Assembly: GCA_018672285.1 (NCBI GenBank)
Contig: JABHGC010000036.1
Location: 1-48,683 of the forward strand
Origin: Methylococcales bacterium
Lineage (GTDB): Bacteria; Pseudomonadota; Gammaproteobacteria; JABHGC01
Length of the DNA: 48,683 nucleotides
Direction of reading: 5' to 3'
Part shown: piece by piece, positions 27,266 through 36,242 of the stretch
Layout of the letters: every line of letters starts with the position of its first letter
How positions within the stretch are numbered: position 1 is the stretch's first letter
Translations under genes and position numbers: made by a program
The notes under the pieces: generated by a model
The model's database searches: none
Told to the model about the DNA's origin: nothing
What the model saw: the letters and a program-made list of their open reading frames with translations, nothing else

Positions 27266-27913
27266 TTATTTTTTGGTGCAAATATCATAGTAAAGTTGGC
27301 CAACAATCGTGTCTGCCTTACTTTCTAATATTTGTAGTGCCACTGATTGCGTATCTTGTCCTGCCCATGAGTCTCCGCCAGCCTTTACAGAGGAGATTGA
27401 GCGGCCGTGTTTGGTCATGGTAAAGCTCATATCGACAAACACTTCGTTAACCTTAGTCAGCGGGTTACGGTTATGCCTTGAGCTGATGCGTGCCTTTAAA
27501 AAGTAGCTGGCACCAAGCTTGCCTGCTGCTGCTATGGCGGCGTCTGGGTCTCCGTTAGCAACGGCTTCTAATTCAGCTTGAGCAATGTGCGAGGTGATTT
27601 CAGTTTGAGTGTAAGTTCTCAAACCTTGGTCCTTTAAGCGGCGGTTAATTTCTTGGAATAGCTGGCTGTAATTTGGGTTGTTCACCTTTCGGCTGCCACG
27701 ACCTTTATCTTCATGCAAAATGAGTGCAATTTTGCGCCTTTTAACAGATTTAGGGCAGGAAGTGGACAGTTGTCTATCCGCTTTGCTTTGGGCTGCGTAC
27801 TCACGCTCATTATCGTCGCGATTAAGTTCTTCTTCATACTCGTTAAAGAAACCGGCATGCACTGATGACATTAAAAAGGTTGTAATAAAGAGGGGGTAAA
27901 GTGATTTTTTCAT
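27266..27913 (-). CDS. Exported TolB-N/FlgO-like protein
   Basis: The 215-residue protein starts at ATG 27913, behind GGAG; the longer open frame to 27979 lacks a ribosome-binding site. A signal peptide ends at about VHAGFF. The mature domain from RRKIALILHED through YTQTEITSHIAQAE, AAAGKLGASYFLKARI and the closing ILESKADTIVGQLY helix follows the CsgG/FlgO/LpoB-like alpha-beta order seen in its neighbours, though with a single likely disulfide (Cys near residue 53 and near the C-terminus) and no lipobox. The role is unknown. It is probably first in an operon with the FlgT-like and CsgG-like genes, as a terminator lies upstream. Confidence 0.55.
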   Translation of the reverse strand: MKKSLYPLFITTFLMSSVHAGFFNEYEEELNRDDNEREYAAQSKADRQLSTSCPKSVKRRKIALILHEDKGRGSRKVNNPNYSQLFQEINRRLKDQGLRTYTQTEITSHIAQAELEAVANGDPDAAIAAAGKLGASYFLKARISSRHNRNPLTKVNEVFVDMSFTMTKHGRSISSVKAGGDSWAGQDTQSVALQILESKADTIVGQLYYDICTKK

Positions 27914-28088
27914 CAAAACTCCACGTTTCCTTTGAGTTGCTGGTAAAAAGATTAGCATGAAAGTTGGCTGCTGTTGCATCTGAATTAAGATTTCACGATA
28001 TTGTTTTCAGAATTATATGAAATTAAGCTGAACTGGGGCTGTATGGTAGGTGGCGTGTGAATGACAAACTAAGTTTCAAACATAAAAA

Positions 28089-28111
28089 AAGGGCTGGAAA
28101 ATCCAGCCCTT
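28089..28111 (-). terminator. Rho-independent terminator after the tandem LPP20-like gene
   Basis: AAGGGCTGGA / TCCAGCCCTT form a 10-base stem with a very short A-rich loop, followed on the minus strand by a run of seven T. It starts 9 bases after the stop at 28120 and separates the TPR/LPP20 unit from the TolB-N/FlgT/CsgG unit. Confidence 0.85.
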
Positions 28112-28119
28112 ATGTAGGC

Positions 28120-29004
28120 TTACTGTAAGTTGTAAGCACCACCTTGGTCATAACTTGGAGACTCTTCTAAGCCTTTACCTTCAATAACAGGTTTTGGTGT
28201 GTTGTTGACAGGAATGCCTAAAGACCCTTCACGGACAGTCGAAGAAGACCGAGTGAAGTCGTCATTGCCGCTGGTTTCGTTTTTAGCAGCAGTAAAGTCA
28301 TCTTCTTGTGCGCCAGAACCTTCAACTTCAATATATTGACCTTGGTAATCTAAACGTTGTCTTAAAACGTCTTCAACTTGGCTTACTGCTAAACGTAAAG
28401 TGACATATGCGTCGCCATCTTCGTCCCAACGATAGCTGACTAACTGTGCGCCATAAATAGCGGCCATCATTTTGGTCTGGATTTCGTCATTTTTAAGGAT
28501 GAAGTTTTCGACAGAGGTTTTACTTTTGAGCTTAAAGCCAACAATCTTTTTACCAAGCTCACTATAAGCATCTAGCTCAGCTGCACGAAGTGCACGTAAT
28601 GGGCCTGCATTTGAAGGGGTTGAGGTAGCGAAACCAACACGTTTGATGATCATGGTGCCGTAGTCAACATTTCGGCCAACAATGTTTGAAACCTTGCCAA
28701 CTTTGATGGTTGCGACAACTTTAGCGATGTCTTTTTGTTTGTCGTAAACGATGTCTTCGTAGTTAATACCTTTGATGGCACTCATGGTTTTAGCTTGAAT
28801 GCGGTAGTCTTGGCCAACCATGTTTTGAACGTGCTCGGTTGAACGAATTTTCATGCCGATGACACTTTCTATGATGGCGCGTTCAGCAGTGACTTTTGCC
28901 GCTTTCACTGTCATTAATTTTTTGCTGCCTGCAAGTGCAGTTGTTGAGATAAGTGCACTCATGCCAGCGGCAAGTAATACCGTGTATAGAGGGTTTAATT
29001 TCAT
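28120..29004 (-). CDS. Exported protein with two tandem LPP20/FlgT-N-like repeats
   Basis: The 294-residue protein starts at ATG 29004, with AGGAGAG 6 bases upstream. A signal peptide ends at TALAGS. Two internal repeats follow: VTAERAIIESVIGMKIRSTE ... NMVGQDYRIQAKTMSAIKG and then RAAELDAYSELGKKIVGFKL ... NFILKNDEIQTKMMAAIYG. Each has an Ala/Glu-rich helix, a G-x-K strand, an N-x-(I/V) helix and a closing G, the pattern of LPP20/FlgT-N domains. The C-terminal 70 residues are polar and low in structure. It is third in a minus-strand unit after the TPR lipoprotein and a small unknown gene, and a strong terminator follows. Confidence 0.65.
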   Translation of the reverse strand: MKLNPLYTVLLAAGMSALISTTALAGSKKLMTVKAAKVTAERAIIESVIGMKIRSTEHVQNMVGQDYRIQAKTMSAIKGINYEDIVYDKQKDIAKVVATIKVGKVSNIVGRNVDYGTMIIKRVGFATSTPSNAGPLRALRAAELDAYSELGKKIVGFKLKSKTSVENFILKNDEIQTKMMAAIYGAQLVSYRWDEDGDAYVTLRLAVSQVEDVLRQRLDYQGQYIEVEGSGAQEDDFTAAKNETSGNDDFTRSSSTVREGSLGIPVNNTPKPVIEGKGLEESPSYDQGGAYNLQ

Positions 29005-29090
29005 GTTGATCTCTCCTGAGTAATTCATTTATTTGTCGATAGTTGTGAATCTAAATTTGTCTACGTCGAAATGCTTTGAACGGGTTGGTG

Positions 29091-29627
29091 TTACCAGTAA
29101 ATAAGGTATTTGGGTTCATTCCATTCTTGAGTGGTGTCATCAACATCAATATTGATTGCGCCACCCTTTAGATCAAGGTATTTGGCTTGCGGGTGTTTCT
29201 CGAGAATTGTTTTTAATTGGCCATTTTTTTCAAAAAAAGCGTCATCAAAACTGGCAAGAGCCTTTCCGCTGCTCGCCTTTGGGCTGTTGTTGATTGTTTC
29301 TGAAAAACCTGGGCCAACGTTGATAATGCCAATGCGAATTTTGGTTGCTGGGCGATTAAAATATAGAGAAGAAGCTTCGCCGGGTTTACTCCAGTCCACT
29401 GTCGGCGCAGGTGTTAATTGATAAACTGTGTTTTCGTTAGCGCTGCCACTGCCGAAGACTAATGCTTCTATATGTACTTTGCCATGACCAATGGGCTCAA
29501 TTTCATTGATGAGCTGATTGTTGAGTTCGATCAATTGTTTGGCATTTTGATTCATCATCCATTTATTACCAGCAACACTGGTTGCCGGCAGTGTTAAACA
29601 GAGAAAGAGGGCGCAGGTTTTTATCAT
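29091..29627 (-). CDS. Small exported protein of unknown family
   Basis: The 178-residue protein starts at ATG 29627, behind AAGG; the frame is open further upstream to 29684 but would run through an intercistronic hairpin and into the TPR gene. A signal peptide (MIKTCALFLCLTLPATSVAG) is clear. The mature part contains a segment rich in beta strands (HIEALVFGSG, KIRIGIINVGPG) and a conserved-looking YLDLKGGAINIDVDD near the end, resembling a reading of Leu-Asp-Leu-Lys repeats but too short to classify. I do not recognise the family. It is encoded between the TPR lipoprotein and the tandem LPP20-like gene. Confidence 0.6.
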   Translation of the reverse strand: MIKTCALFLCLTLPATSVAGNKWMMNQNAKQLIELNNQLINEIEPIGHGKVHIEALVFGSGSANENTVYQLTPAPTVDWSKPGEASSLYFNRPATKIRIGIINVGPGFSETINNSPKASSGKALASFDDAFFEKNGQLKTILEKHPQAKYLDLKGGAINIDVDDTTQEWNEPKYLIYW

Positions 29628-29646
29628 AATTTTGCCTTTTTGGAGA

Positions 29647-29671
29647 CGGTGGCAGGACGAGCCTGCCACCG
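29647..29671 (-). other. Intercistronic hairpin between the TPR gene and the next gene
   Basis: CGGTGGCAGG / CCTGCCACCG form a perfect 10-base GC-rich stem with a 5-base loop just after the TPR stop. No T-run follows. It probably adjusts mRNA stability or partial read-through rather than ending transcription. Confidence 0.55.
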
Positions 29672-29677
29672 TTCTAT

Positions 29678-30319
29678 TTACCATTCACTTTCTTTTAAGG
29701 CTTTTCCGCCGCCTTGGAACGTATTGACCTTTTCATAAACCGGCTTTTTAGGTGCAGGTGTAGCCGCTTTGCAGTTATGACGTTTCACATACGCTAAGCC
29801 TTCTTTCGCATCTAAGAACCCTGGTTTGAGGGTTAATGCTTTTTGGTATAAAGATTTAGGCTTTTGACATTTACCTTGTTTTTTGTAAATTTCAGCTAAA
29901 AAATAGTGAGCATAAGGGCTGGCAGGATTTAAGTTCTTAGCTTTATTTAAGAATGTTTCTGCAGGTACGTATTTGTAAGACTTGAAGTACACAACACCAA
30001 TCCTTAAGTTGGCGTCAGAGTGACCTGGTTGTACATCCAGCGCTGCTTGATAGGCTGAAATAGCGCCTTGGTTGTTAGCCAATTTTTCGTAACTGCGGCC
30101 AGACCAGTAGTGTGCATCAGCATAGCTTGGGTCTATACGAACAGCTTGATTGAAGCTATCAATAGCTGGGTTAAAGTTTCCTTCGTTAAAGAAAGCTCGG
30201 CCTTCGTCAAATAATTCTGCAGCGGTAGGCCCTTCTTCTTGCACGATAACAGTTGTGGTGTCGCCACAGCCTGTTAGCAATGCGCTAAGTAGGATAAATG
30301 GTAGCAATATTTTCTTCAT
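29678..30319 (-). CDS. TPR-repeat lipoprotein
   Basis: The 213-residue lipoprotein (lipobox LLTGC, Cys18) contains four tetratricopeptide repeats between about residues 32 and 170, for example AELFDEGRAFFNEGNFNPAI, ADAHYWSGRSYEKLANNQGA, SDANLRIGVVYFKSYKY and PYAHYFLAEIYKKQGKC. The C-terminal tail is basic and proline-rich. TPR lipoproteins act as scaffolds for envelope complexes, so it may hold together the LPP20-, FlgT- and CsgG-like proteins encoded downstream. AGGGG stands 10 bases before the ATG. It is first gene of the minus-strand envelope cluster. Confidence 0.85.
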   Translation of the reverse strand: MKKILLPFILLSALLTGCGDTTTVIVQEEGPTAAELFDEGRAFFNEGNFNPAIDSFNQAVRIDPSYADAHYWSGRSYEKLANNQGAISAYQAALDVQPGHSDANLRIGVVYFKSYKYVPAETFLNKAKNLNPASPYAHYFLAEIYKKQGKCQKPKSLYQKALTLKPGFLDAKEGLAYVKRHNCKAATPAPKKPVYEKVNTFQGGGKALKESEW

Positions 30320-30631
30320 TGTTAATATTCCCCTTGTTTAATAAAAGTAATTTACACTTAAAAGATCGCTTGTCGCAATTACATTGAATATCACAACGAG
30401 CAGTATAATAATGTTGTCCAGAACGGCTAATCAATAAATTACTGCACATAATATTAGCATATAAACTTAATAATGATAGCTGGGTTTAAGTTTAATAGAT
30501 GTCTTTTGTGATCTTGTAACCAATTGTTCTAAATAGTTATTTTTATTCATAAATGGTTCATCTTTGTTACGGTATAATTTTGGAGTATCACTCTAAGTTA
30601 TGATATTTGTCTAACTACTTCGAGTTTACAG
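30320..30631. other. AT-rich intergenic region with a possible promoter for the TPR-led unit
   Basis: No gene is visible. On the minus strand TTGCGA (30373-30378) and TAAATT (30349-30354), 18 bases apart, could be a sigma-70 promoter leading to the TPR gene. No terminator for moaA is evident. Confidence 0.4.
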
Positions 30632-31618
30632 TTATCCGCCGGTTTTGGACATGATGCGAGTGAGTTTGAGTGGTTTTTCGTTAAATTCGTGTTTTTCTGG
30701 TTTTAAGTTAATGGCTGTCTGGATGGCTTCTTTTAACTGCTCATCACTGGCATTGCTTCTAATGAGTGGTCGTAGGGGGTAGTTATGTTCTTGCCCTAGG
30801 CAAGTATAAATCGTGCCTTCTGCCGACAGCCGCACTCTATTGCACGTTTCACAAAAATGTTGAGAAATGGGGGTGATAAATCCGATGCGTGTTTGGCTTT
30901 CTGTGAGTTGAATATAGCGCGCTGGCCCGCCACCAGGCATGGTGCCAGGGATAAAGGGGAATCTGCTGGCTAATTGTTGTTTGATATCTGAAAAACTGAG
31001 GATTTTTTTCTGAAAAGCAGTTTGCCCGGTGCTACCAAGTGGCATCGTTTCTATTAAGCGCAAGGTGAAATCATTGTCTTGGCAATATTGCACCATGCTA
31101 AAGACATCATCCATTTGAGTTTCAGCCATCACAACCATGTTGAGTTTGATGGGGTTGAACCCGGCTTCTTTCGCGGCGGCTAATCCGTCGAGTACCTTTT
31201 GTAATTTACCTTTGGTGATGGCTTTAAATTTTTCTGCATCTAATGTATCAAGGCTGACATTCAGGCGTGAAATACCAGCCTGCTTTAAAGGGGTGGCAAA
31301 TTTTTTAAGTTGAATGGCATTGGTGCTTAACGATAAATCTTTAATTTTTGGCAACTGATTGAGGCGTTCAACCAAGTCAGGTAAATTTTTCCGAACCAAA
31401 GGTTCTCCGCCTGTTAGACGAATGCGGTAGGTGCCCATTTCACTAAATAAGCGAATGACTCGGGTGAGCTCATCAAAAGTAAGCCATGAATCAGGCTCAG
31501 CAAATTGGGTGTGCTTCTCTGGCATGCAGTAATTGCAGCGCAAATCACATCGATCTGTCACAGAAACACGGATGTAGTCGATGTTACGATTAAAGTTATC
31601 AACCAGTTTCTGTGACAT
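30632..31618 (-). CDS. moaA: GTP 3',8-cyclase (molybdenum cofactor biosynthesis)
   Basis: The 328-residue radical SAM enzyme converts GTP to 3',8-cyclo-7,8-dihydro-GTP, the first step of molybdopterin synthesis. The radical SAM cluster ligands are Cys24, Cys28 and Cys31 (RCDLRCNYC). The second C-terminal cluster is bound by Cys256, Cys259 and Cys273 (FCETCNRVR ... TCLG). The C-terminal GG that enters the active site is present. It lies 15 bases after soeC, so it is probably part of the soeABC transcript, supplying cofactor for the molybdenum enzyme. No other moa or mob genes are in the window. Confidence 0.95.
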   Translation of the reverse strand: MSQKLVDNFNRNIDYIRVSVTDRCDLRCNYCMPEKHTQFAEPDSWLTFDELTRVIRLFSEMGTYRIRLTGGEPLVRKNLPDLVERLNQLPKIKDLSLSTNAIQLKKFATPLKQAGISRLNVSLDTLDAEKFKAITKGKLQKVLDGLAAAKEAGFNPIKLNMVVMAETQMDDVFSMVQYCQDNDFTLRLIETMPLGSTGQTAFQKKILSFSDIKQQLASRFPFIPGTMPGGGPARYIQLTESQTRIGFITPISQHFCETCNRVRLSAEGTIYTCLGQEHNYPLRPLIRSNASDEQLKEAIQTAINLKPEKHEFNEKPLKLTRIMSKTGG

Positions 31619-31633
31619 GTCTCACCTGTTTTA

Positions 31634-32611
31634 TTACGAGATGGTCTGATAGTAAATATTTTGTGGATGGTTTGCCTGGGCAAAGAAGAACCATCGTTCA
31701 GCCATAAGACCAATATACTGAACTGTTATTGTGCTTAGCAATAGCATTTTACTGGGTTGATAAAAGGAAATTGCCAATAAAATGATTGGGATCAAGAATA
31801 CCATCACCAAGAATATATATTTGATCGATTTAAAGAATAAATCTGATTTCCCATGGAAAAATTCTCGGGTATTAAACGACCCACCCATGCTGCCTTGAGC
31901 TTGTTGACTAATTCCTGAGTGCCGTACACCAATTGCCGATTGTAATGTAGAACGTGGTTTTAAGCGTTTGTTTCGGATCAGTGATGATAGGCGGGTAATG
32001 AGTGCAGTTGAGGTGAGTACAATGGCCCAACCAGCATAAAAACTCACTAATTCAGGTGCGTAATAGGCGGCATACGCTGTGGCAAATGTGAACCCAGACG
32101 CTGTGCCTAGTAATAAGTAATTAATCACAGTCAGAGGTGTGTGCCATTCTTGTAAAAATCGAATGCAAGCGTAAATCATGCCTGTTGCAACAAATAACAA
32201 AAACCCTAGTGCTGTGGCAATCATGCCGAGTACCAGAGATAAAGTCACCGCTACGGCACCAATATTCATGATGGTGGTGTCTAAACCGAATAGATGCGTT
32301 ACGCCGTACAAAAAGACAAAGAAGATAAACCCTGGAAGCAAAATGACTTCCCGAGATAACCAAGATGTACGCCACATTGCTGCTGAGCGCCATGCGCGTT
32401 CTGGATGGCCTAAGTGAAAGAATGACGCGAGTAGGCCTGCGATGAGCAACACTACAGCAATAGCACTACCAATACCGTAAAACTGACCGTCGCGTGAGGC
32501 ATCAAGTACTTGCAAGCTGGAGTAAACCTGTTCGGTGTATAAGGCCAAAAATAAGCCTTGCCCCATGCCGATGAGGGTCGTTAGTAAAATAACAGAAAAA
32601 GCGGGATGCAT
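31634..32611 (-). CDS. soeC: DmsC/SoeC-type membrane anchor of sulfite dehydrogenase
   Basis: The 325-residue polytopic membrane protein has eight to nine hydrophobic segments and a conserved FFHLGHPERAWRSAAMWRTSWLSRE stretch beginning near residue 65 (key residues His-Leu-Gly-His-Pro and Arg-Ala-Trp), typical of DmsC-type quinone-reactive subunits. It should anchor SoeAB on the cytoplasmic face and pass electrons to quinone. It is third of the operon soeA-soeB-soeC-moaA and starts 15 bases after soeB. Other DmsC-like enzymes (DMSO or polysulfide reductases) share the fold; the sulfur context favours SoeC. Confidence 0.82.
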   Translation of the reverse strand: MHPAFSVILLTTLIGMGQGLFLALYTEQVYSSLQVLDASRDGQFYGIGSAIAVVLLIAGLLASFFHLGHPERAWRSAAMWRTSWLSREVILLPGFIFFVFLYGVTHLFGLDTTIMNIGAVAVTLSLVLGMIATALGFLLFVATGMIYACIRFLQEWHTPLTVINYLLLGTASGFTFATAYAAYYAPELVSFYAGWAIVLTSTALITRLSSLIRNKRLKPRSTLQSAIGVRHSGISQQAQGSMGGSFNTREFFHGKSDLFFKSIKYIFLVMVFLIPIILLAISFYQPSKMLLLSTITVQYIGLMAERWFFFAQANHPQNIYYQTIS

Positions 32612-32625
32612 GAGTTGGCTCCTTA

Positions 32626-33354
32626 TTACCAGCTAGTAACGTCGTCGAGTGATGGATCGTCAAACTCGGGTTCTGCATAGTGTTCTTTATTGAGTGGATT
32701 GTCTGCACGAACCAATTCATCCTGGTGGATCGTCATCCGTGTTTTACGCCTTGGTAAGTAATGATTGGCAGGTTGCGTGCCCCATTCAGGCATTAATTGG
32801 TAACCACCCGCTTCACGAATCGCAATCGACACGTCTGATTCAGGGTCATGTATGTCTCCAAATAATCGAGCAGCAGGAGGGCAAGACATGACGCAAGCCG
32901 GTTTTCTTTCTGATTCTGGTAACGCTTCATCATAAATTCGATCAACACATAAGGTGCATTTTTTCATGACCTTCTGTTTCTCGTCTAACTCTCTTGCACC
33001 ATAAGGGCAGGACCAAGAGCAGTATTTACAGCCAATGCACTTGTCGTAGTCAACTAAGACTATGCCGTCTTCTTCACGTTTATAGCTTGCGCCAGTCGGG
33101 CAAACAGGCACGCAAGGCGGGTCTTCGCAGTGTAAGCAGGACTTTGGAAAATGAACGGTTTCGGTTTTAGGAAACTCGCCCACTTCAAAAGTTTGCACGC
33201 GGTTAAAAAACGTTCCTGTTGGGTCTTTGCCATAAGGGTGTAAGTCCGATAATGAGCCTGCATTACCTGAGGTATTCCATTCTTTACAGCTAATCACACA
33301 GGCATGACAGCCCACGCAAACGTTTAAATCAATGACGAGTGCAAGTTGTGTCAT
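32626..33354 (-). CDS. soeB: Iron-sulfur subunit of cytoplasmic sulfite dehydrogenase
   Basis: The 242-residue ferredoxin-like protein carries four cysteine clusters for four [4Fe-4S] centres, starting with C13-x2-C16-x2-C19-x3-C23 and continuing with CLHCEDPPCVPVCP, CIGCKYCSWSC and a final KKCTLC with a late Cys. There is no Tat or Sec signal, so it is cytoplasmic. The start at ATG 33354 overlaps the soeA stop as ATGA and has AAGGAG upstream; the frame stays open to 33390 without a better start. It transfers electrons from SoeA to SoeC. Confidence 0.86.
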   Translation of the reverse strand: MTQLALVIDLNVCVGCHACVISCKEWNTSGNAGSLSDLHPYGKDPTGTFFNRVQTFEVGEFPKTETVHFPKSCLHCEDPPCVPVCPTGASYKREEDGIVLVDYDKCIGCKYCSWSCPYGARELDEKQKVMKKCTLCVDRIYDEALPESERKPACVMSCPPAARLFGDIHDPESDVSIAIREAGGYQLMPEWGTQPANHYLPRRKTRMTIHQDELVRADNPLNKEHYAEPEFDDPSLDDVTSW

Positions 33355-36242
33355 TTGTTTTCTCCTTTGCCAGCAAAGTAGGATAACCACTTGCGCTTTC
33401 TAGGCTTGACGCCAGGGATCGATTGTTTTGGTCCGTCAAATTGAGGCCAGGTTTCCTCTGGCTCGTCATCGCCCGCTTTATATATTTGTACTTTGACATC
33501 ATACCAGCCTGCTTGGCCTGTCACAGGGTCTGAGTTTGAGAGGTGAGGGCCATTTCCTGTTCGTGGCAACTCTTCGGCAATAAGGTGGTTAAGCAAAAAG
33601 CCTTTTTGTGATTCATTGGCATTTTTATCTAAGTTCCAGGCGCCACCGGCTTTGCCAATCGCATTCCAAGTCCAAACTGTGCCAGGTTCTACCGCTTCAC
33701 TATAGCGACACATACAGCGAACTTTGCCGTGCATTGACTCTACCCAAATCCAGTCGCCATCATTGATTTCACTGGCTCTAGCTGTTTTTGGGTTCACATG
33801 TAAATAGTTGTGGGTGTGAATCTGCCGTAACCAAGCATTTTGTGAGTCCCATGAATGGTACATCGCCATGGGTCTTTGGGTGATGGCGTTCAGTGGATAC
33901 TTATGGGTATCCGTCAATTCCGTCTCTAATGGCACGTGATAAAACGGCAGTGGGTCAAAAAAGGTTTCTACCCGCGCCCGTAGATGATTTGGTGGCTGCT
34001 TACCTGGTAATTTGCCTTGCGCTGCTAACCGGAATTTTTGCAAAATTTCAGAATAGACGTGGATTGTGATGGGCTCGGCATAACGTGTTAAACGATGATG
34101 TCGTGCCCACTCAAGATAGCCTTGGTTGAAGTTACGCATGTATTGGTATGAGCGAGGCAGTTCGTAATGAAAGACGCAGTTATTTTTTTCGTACATTTCC
34201 CATTGCTGAGGGTTGGGCTCCCCACGCATGAACTTCTCGCCGCCTTTGCCGCGCCATCCGGCTAAAAAGCCAATGCCAGATCCCGGTTCGGTTTCATAGT
34301 TGGTGATAAAATCGGGGTAATTACGATATTTGGGGTTGCCAGCTTCATCCACGAATTTAGGGAGTTTTAATCTACCACCGAGCTCAATGAGAACTTCTTG
34401 GAATGGTTTACATTCACCTGTTGGTGGTAGAACAGGGATTCTGACTGAATCGACAGGGCCGTCAAATTCAGAAATAGGTCTGTCGAGCATCGACATAACA
34501 TCATGTCGTTCTAAATAGGTGGTATCAGGTAATACTAAGTCCGCAAAAGCAGTTGTTTCTGACTGAAAGGCATCGCAGACAGCAATGAAGGGTATTTTAT
34601 ACTCGCCATTCTCGTCTTTATCGTTCAGCATTTTTCGTATTTCACTGGTGTTCATCGATGAGTTCCAGGCCATATTTGCCATGAAAATCAGTAGTGTATC
34701 AATTTTGTACGGGTCGCCACGCCATGCATTGGTGATGACGTTATGCATTAAACCGTGAACTGACAGTGGGAACTCCCATGAAAACGCTTTATCAATTCGG
34801 ACGGGGTTATTCTCTTCATCAATAAAGAGGTCGTTGGGTTCTGCAGGCCAACCCAGTGGCATCCCTGCAAGAGGGGTGTTGGGTTGAACGCCTTCAGGGC
34901 CTTTTGGTGTTTTTGCACAAGGAGGAATAGGCCTTGGGAAAGGGGCTTTGTGTCTGAAACCACCTGGGCGGTCAATGGTGCCGAGCAATGTCATTAAGAT
35001 AGAGAGTGCGCGAATGGTGTGAAAACCATTAGAGTGTGCTGCTATGCCGCGCATGGCATGGAACGAGACAGGGTTACCTGTCACGCTGTCATGTTCTTTA
35101 CCCCAAGTGTCTGTCCAAGGAATAGGCAACTCGATTTTTTGGTCGCGGGCAGTAATACCCATTTCGTGAGCCAACTGTTTGATGGTTTCTTCAGGAATGC
35201 CGGTGATTTCAGCTGCCCACGCAGGCGTGAATTCTTTAACTCGGTCAACCAGTAATTGAAAGGCGGGTTTAACCGGAATACTGTTACTGGTTTCAAACTC
35301 ACCTAATAGATATGGGTCAGCTCCTGGGGTGCGGGTAGGAACTTCAGTATTGGTATGTCGATCCCACCACAATTTGTTCTGAGGGTCGTAACAGCCTTCT
35401 TCAAACGTCTCATTGGAGCGAACAAATAGGCCTTCTGTGTTGCTGGCTTGGTCAATATTCACAAGTTCAGCGGAGTTGGTGTAGTTGATTAAAAACTCAC
35501 GGTCGTACAAGCCTAGGCGAATAATTTCATTGATGAGTGCCAACATCAGCGCACCATCTGTACCGGGGCGAATGGGTACCCAGTCGTCGGCGATGGCTGA
35601 ATACCCTGTGCGGACAGGATTAATGGAAATAAATCGTCCACCAGAACGCTTAAATTTGGAAAGCGCGATCTTCATTGGGTTGGAGTGATGGTCTTCGGCT
35701 GTGCCAATCATGATAAAAAGTTTTGATCGGTCGAGGTCTGGCCCGCCAAATTCCCAGAAGGAACCGCCAATGGTATAGATCATGCCTGCTGCCATGTTCA
35801 CAGAGCAAAATCCACCGTGTGCCGCATAGTTTGGGGTGCCAAATTGTTTCGCGAACAGGCCTGTGAGCGCCTGCATTTGATCTCGGCCTGTAAATAGGCA
35901 GAATTTTTTCGGGTCTGTTTCTCTGATTTTAGTGAGGCGAGTTTCTAAAATAGAAAAGGCCTCGTCCCAGCTGATTTCTTCAAAGTTGCTATCACCTCTA
36001 TCAGCCTCTTTTTTACGCAGTAAAGGTTTGGTTAATCTGGCAGGGGAGTACTGCTTCATAATGCCTGATGCGCCTTTGGCACATAGCACACCTTTATTTA
36101 ATGGGTGCTCAGGATTACCTTGGATATAGCGAACTTCACCATTTTTCAAAGTGACACGGATGCCGCAGCGACAAGCGCACATGTAGCATGTAGTATTTTT
36201 CACCTCGATATGATCATCGGGTGTTATTGTATTATCTTGCAT
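33351..36242 (-). CDS. soeA: Molybdopterin subunit of cytoplasmic sulfite dehydrogenase (quinone)
   Basis: The 963-residue complex iron-sulfur molybdoenzyme has an N-terminal [4Fe-4S] site at Cys19, Cys22, Cys26 and Cys54 (C-x2-C-x3-C-x27-C). The molybdopterin oxidoreductase core follows, with a C-terminal molydopterin-dinucleotide-binding domain in the last 150 residues. No twin-arginine signal precedes it, which separates it from periplasmic polysulfide, thiosulfate and tetrathionate reductases and agrees with SoeA, which oxidises cytoplasmic sulfite to sulfate. The frame is open from a TTG at 36248; ATG 36242 is preferred. It diverges from aprBA and overlaps soeB by four bases. Confidence 0.85.
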   Translation of the reverse strand: MQDNTITPDDHIEVKNTTCYMCACRCGIRVTLKNGEVRYIQGNPEHPLNKGVLCAKGASGIMKQYSPARLTKPLLRKKEADRGDSNFEEISWDEAFSILETRLTKIRETDPKKFCLFTGRDQMQALTGLFAKQFGTPNYAAHGGFCSVNMAAGMIYTIGGSFWEFGGPDLDRSKLFIMIGTAEDHHSNPMKIALSKFKRSGGRFISINPVRTGYSAIADDWVPIRPGTDGALMLALINEIIRLGLYDREFLINYTNSAELVNIDQASNTEGLFVRSNETFEEGCYDPQNKLWWDRHTNTEVPTRTPGADPYLLGEFETSNSIPVKPAFQLLVDRVKEFTPAWAAEITGIPEETIKQLAHEMGITARDQKIELPIPWTDTWGKEHDSVTGNPVSFHAMRGIAAHSNGFHTIRALSILMTLLGTIDRPGGFRHKAPFPRPIPPCAKTPKGPEGVQPNTPLAGMPLGWPAEPNDLFIDEENNPVRIDKAFSWEFPLSVHGLMHNVITNAWRGDPYKIDTLLIFMANMAWNSSMNTSEIRKMLNDKDENGEYKIPFIAVCDAFQSETTAFADLVLPDTTYLERHDVMSMLDRPISEFDGPVDSVRIPVLPPTGECKPFQEVLIELGGRLKLPKFVDEAGNPKYRNYPDFITNYETEPGSGIGFLAGWRGKGGEKFMRGEPNPQQWEMYEKNNCVFHYELPRSYQYMRNFNQGYLEWARHHRLTRYAEPITIHVYSEILQKFRLAAQGKLPGKQPPNHLRARVETFFDPLPFYHVPLETELTDTHKYPLNAITQRPMAMYHSWDSQNAWLRQIHTHNYLHVNPKTARASEINDGDWIWVESMHGKVRCMCRYSEAVEPGTVWTWNAIGKAGGAWNLDKNANESQKGFLLNHLIAEELPRTGNGPHLSNSDPVTGQAGWYDVKVQIYKAGDDEPEETWPQFDGPKQSIPGVKPRKRKWLSYFAGKGENK

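Noticed and set aside
18562..30319. Reading the cluster as a flagellar locus (flgOPT) or a curli locus (csg)
   Set aside because: Only fold-level resemblance is visible. No csgA/B/E/F, no flagellar structural genes and no motor genes are nearby.
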